Source: Pelomonas sp963992225 | Lineage (GTDB): Bacteria > Pseudomonadota > Gammaproteobacteria > Burkholderiales > Burkholderiaceae_C | DNA: 5,232 nt | Direction: 5' to 3' | Assembly: GCA_963992225.1 (NCBI GenBank) | Contig: CAXDTK010000341.1 | Coordinates: forward strand, 1-5,232 | The notes under the pieces: generated by a model | Databases searched by the model: none | Told to the model about the DNA's origin: nothing | Seen by the model: only the letters and a program-made list of their open reading frames with translations | Part shown: positions 3,530-5,232 of the stretch, one piece after another | Layout of the letters: the number at the start of each line of letters is the position of its first letter | How positions within the stretch are numbered: the first letter of the stretch is position 1 | Position numbers and translations under genes: made by a program

Positions 3530-5232
3530 TCAGCCGGCCGTGTCTGCCGCCTTCAGCACCACGGCATTGCGGCCGCCGCGCTTGGCTTCGTAAAGCGCCG
3601 CGTCGGCCCGGTCCACCAGCGGCCGCACGTCGGCATCGTCCGGCGACGCCAGGCTGACGCCGATGCTGACCGTGACCTGGCCCACGCCGGGGAAGTCCGC
3701 CGCGGCCACGGCGGTGCGGATCTTCTCCGCCGCCATGACCGCGTCCAGCGGCCCGGCCAGCTCGGGCAGCAGCACGGCGAACTCCTCGCCACCGAAGCGC
3801 GCCGCCACGTCGGTGATGCGCACCGTCGCCTGCAGCAGCTCGCCCAGCTGGCGCAGCACCGCGTCGCCCAGCGGGTGGCCGAACTGGTCGTTGATGCGCT
3901 TGAAATGGTCCACGTCCACCAGCAGCAGGCCATGCACGCGGCCGTTGGAGGCCCCGTAGCGGCGGTCCAGCGCATGCGCCTCGGCCAGCCGCGCGTCCAG
4001 GCTGCGGCGGTTGTGCAGGCTGGTCAGCGGGTCGCGCGTGGCCAGGTGCTCCAGCGCCGCGTTGGCCGCCTGCAGCTCCGCGGTGCGCTGGCGCACCTGC
4101 GACTCCAGCGTGGCATTGGCCTGCTGCAACTGCTGCTCGGTGCGCAGCAGCGACCCCGCCATCGACTGCATCGCCTGGCTCAGGCGCGCCAGTTCATGGG
4201 CGCCCAGCCGGGCGGGGAACTCGGGGATGCGCCGCTCGCTCTCGACCTGCTCGGCGATGCGCACCAGCTGCTCCACCGGCCGGCTGATGCGCCGCGCCAG
4301 CAGCAACGCGGCCACCGTCAGCAAGGCCGCGGCCACGGCGCCCAGCACCACCAGGTCGCGCTTGAGGTCGCGCACCGGCCGCAGCGCCTGCTCCAGCGGC
4401 TGGCGGGCGACGATGCGCCAGCCCAGCGCCGCCTGGCTGCTGGCCGGCAGCGCCGCCTCGCTGGCGAGGTAGCTGCGGCCGTCGCCGAACGGCAGCTCGC
4501 CCTCGAAGCGGCCGTTGGCCAGGCGGGCCGGCAGCACCGCCTGCCCCGCGGTCTGCGCGCTTTTCAGCGCCTCGGGGTAGAGCACGCGGCCCTGCCGGTC
4601 CAGGATGAGCACATCGATGCCGCTGCCGGGGCTCTGGCGCCGCACCACCTCCTCCACCAGACCGGTGACCCAGCGCCAGTGCACATGCACGCCCACCACG
4701 CCGCGCAGCACGCCCTCGGCGTCGCGGATGGGGGCGGCGAAGTCGATGAAGCGGGTCGGCTCGCCGTTGGGCTGCGCGGGCAGCAGCGCGGCCAGCAGCT
4801 TGGCCTCGTGGACGTCGCCCACGTAGACACGTTCGCGCGCGGCGATGAACCAGTCGCGCTGCGCCACCGAGCGCCCCACCAGCATGCCGCCGGTGGCCTG
4901 CAGCACGTTGCCGGCGGCGTCGGTCACGCCCATCCAGGCGTATTCGTCATGCCGCACCTGGCGCCGGTTCAGCGATTCGCGCACGCGCGCCGCGTCCAGC
5001 GGGCCGTCCACCAGATGCGGGGCCTCGCTGAGCAGCCCGATCTCGCGCTCGCGGTCGACCAGCTGCATGGCGATCAGCTCCGCGGCGCCCTGCGCCGTCG
5101 CGCGCACGGCGGTCTGCTGCGCGGTATAGAGCTCGTCGGTGGCCAGCGTGCCCAGGTAGCTGCCCACGCCGGTCAGGATGGCCAGTGCCAGGCCGCCCAG
5201 CACCAAGCTGAGCTGGCCACGCAGGCGGGGCA
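3530..5232 (-). CDS. Membrane-bound diguanylate cyclase (Cache sensor, HAMP, GGDEF), 5' end beyond window
   Basis: The enzyme makes cyclic di-GMP from two GTP and is anchored in the inner membrane. The frame stays open to the right edge, where it encodes PRLRGQLS just before the first hydrophobic segment. The true start is therefore probably off-window; residue numbers here count from the TTG at 5206. Order: TM1 (about 1-22), periplasmic double-Cache-like sensor (about 23-283, with QRDWF at 116-120 and GVVGVHVHW at 169-177), TM2 (about 285-304), HAMP (about 305-357), coiled coil (about 356-386), GGDEF domain (388-552). The active site looks intact: GGEEF (472-476) with E474, D431 in VDVDHFKRIND, and guanine contacts N439 and D448. 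R463-x-x-D466 (RITD), six residues ahead of the signature, is a complete I-site, so product inhibition is expected. No EAL or HD-GYP domain follows. The gene converges on the response regulator across repeat copy B. The ligand of the sensor is unknown. Confidence 0.93.
   Translation of the reverse strand, partial: PRLRGQLSLVLGGLALAILTGVGSYLGTLATDELYTAQQTAVRATAQGAAELIAMQLVDREREIGLLSEAPHLVDGPLDAARVRESLNRRQVRHDEYAWMGVTDAAGNVLQATGGMLVGRSVAQRDWFIAARERVYVGDVHEAKLLAALLPAQPNGEPTRFIDFAAPIRDAEGVLRGVVGVHVHWRWVTGLVEEVVRRQSPGSGIDVLILDRQGRVLYPEALKSAQTAGQAVLPARLANGRFEGELPFGDGRSYLASEAALPASSQAALGWRIVARQPLEQALRPVRDLKRDLVVLGAVAAALLTVAALLLARRISRPVEQLVRIAEQVESERRIPEFPARLGAHELARLSQAMQSMAGSLLRTEQQLQQANATLESQVRQRTAELQAANAALEHLATRDPLTSLHNRRSLDARLAEAHALDRRYGASNGRVHGLLLVDVDHFKRINDQFGHPLGDAVLRQLGELLQATVRITDVAARFGGEEFAVLLPELAGPLDAVMAAEKIRTAVAAADFPGVGQVTVSIGVSLASPDDADVRPLVDRADAALYEAKRGGRNAVVLKAADTAG

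Noticed and set aside
4011..4472. Plus-strand frames opposite the diguanylate cyclase
   Set aside because: They are Ser/Ala/Arg-rich shadows of a gene with clear HAMP and GGDEF domains on the other strand.
5204..5206. TTG as the real start of the diguanylate cyclase
   Set aside because: The frame remains open to the window edge. The upstream codons encode a basic segment (PRLRGQLS) that fits the cytoplasmic side of TM1, so the start probably lies outside.

Overview
The window is GC-rich and densely coded, with codons ending strongly in G or C. Its gene content is typical of a free-living betaproteobacterium: an M20D amidohydrolase, a DUF1415 protein, an OmpR-type response regulator and a Cache-HAMP-GGDEF enzyme. 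The protein families and the style of the intergenic repeats suggest Burkholderiales (Comamonadaceae, Rubrivivax or Roseateles-like); this is inferred from family resemblance, not from a marker gene. Bases 1-44 are not genomic. They are an untrimmed Illumina Nextera i5 adapter, including what looks like an index, so the true contig begins at base 45.

Layout from left to right. 45-249 (-): the start of a small exported His/Cys-containing protein, cut off by the contig end. 298-1509 (+): a complete M20D amidohydrolase. 1640-2182 (+): a complete DUF1415 protein. 2198-2554 (-): an unrecognised 118-residue protein that converges on DUF1415 across a 15-base perfect palindrome. 2555-2723: a divergent intergenic region. 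2724-3413 (+): an OmpR/PhoB-like response regulator with no histidine kinase beside it. 3530-5232 (-): a membrane-bound diguanylate cyclase that converges on the regulator; its first few codons lie beyond the right edge.

Two intergenic regions (about 1483-1618 and 3415-3508) carry copies of the same repeat, in the same orientation. Each begins at or near the 3' end of a + strand gene and ends in a very stable GC-rich core that can form two alternative hairpins. The first copy carries 42 extra bases between short CGCG direct repeats. This repeat family is the most interesting unexplained structure in the window.

The genes do not form an obvious single pathway. The amidohydrolase and DUF1415 gene are co-directional but separated by 130 bases of repeat. 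The response regulator and diguanylate cyclase are both signalling genes and face each other tail to tail, so any functional link between them is a guess from proximity. I found no CRISPR array, transposase, tRNA, rRNA or defence system.
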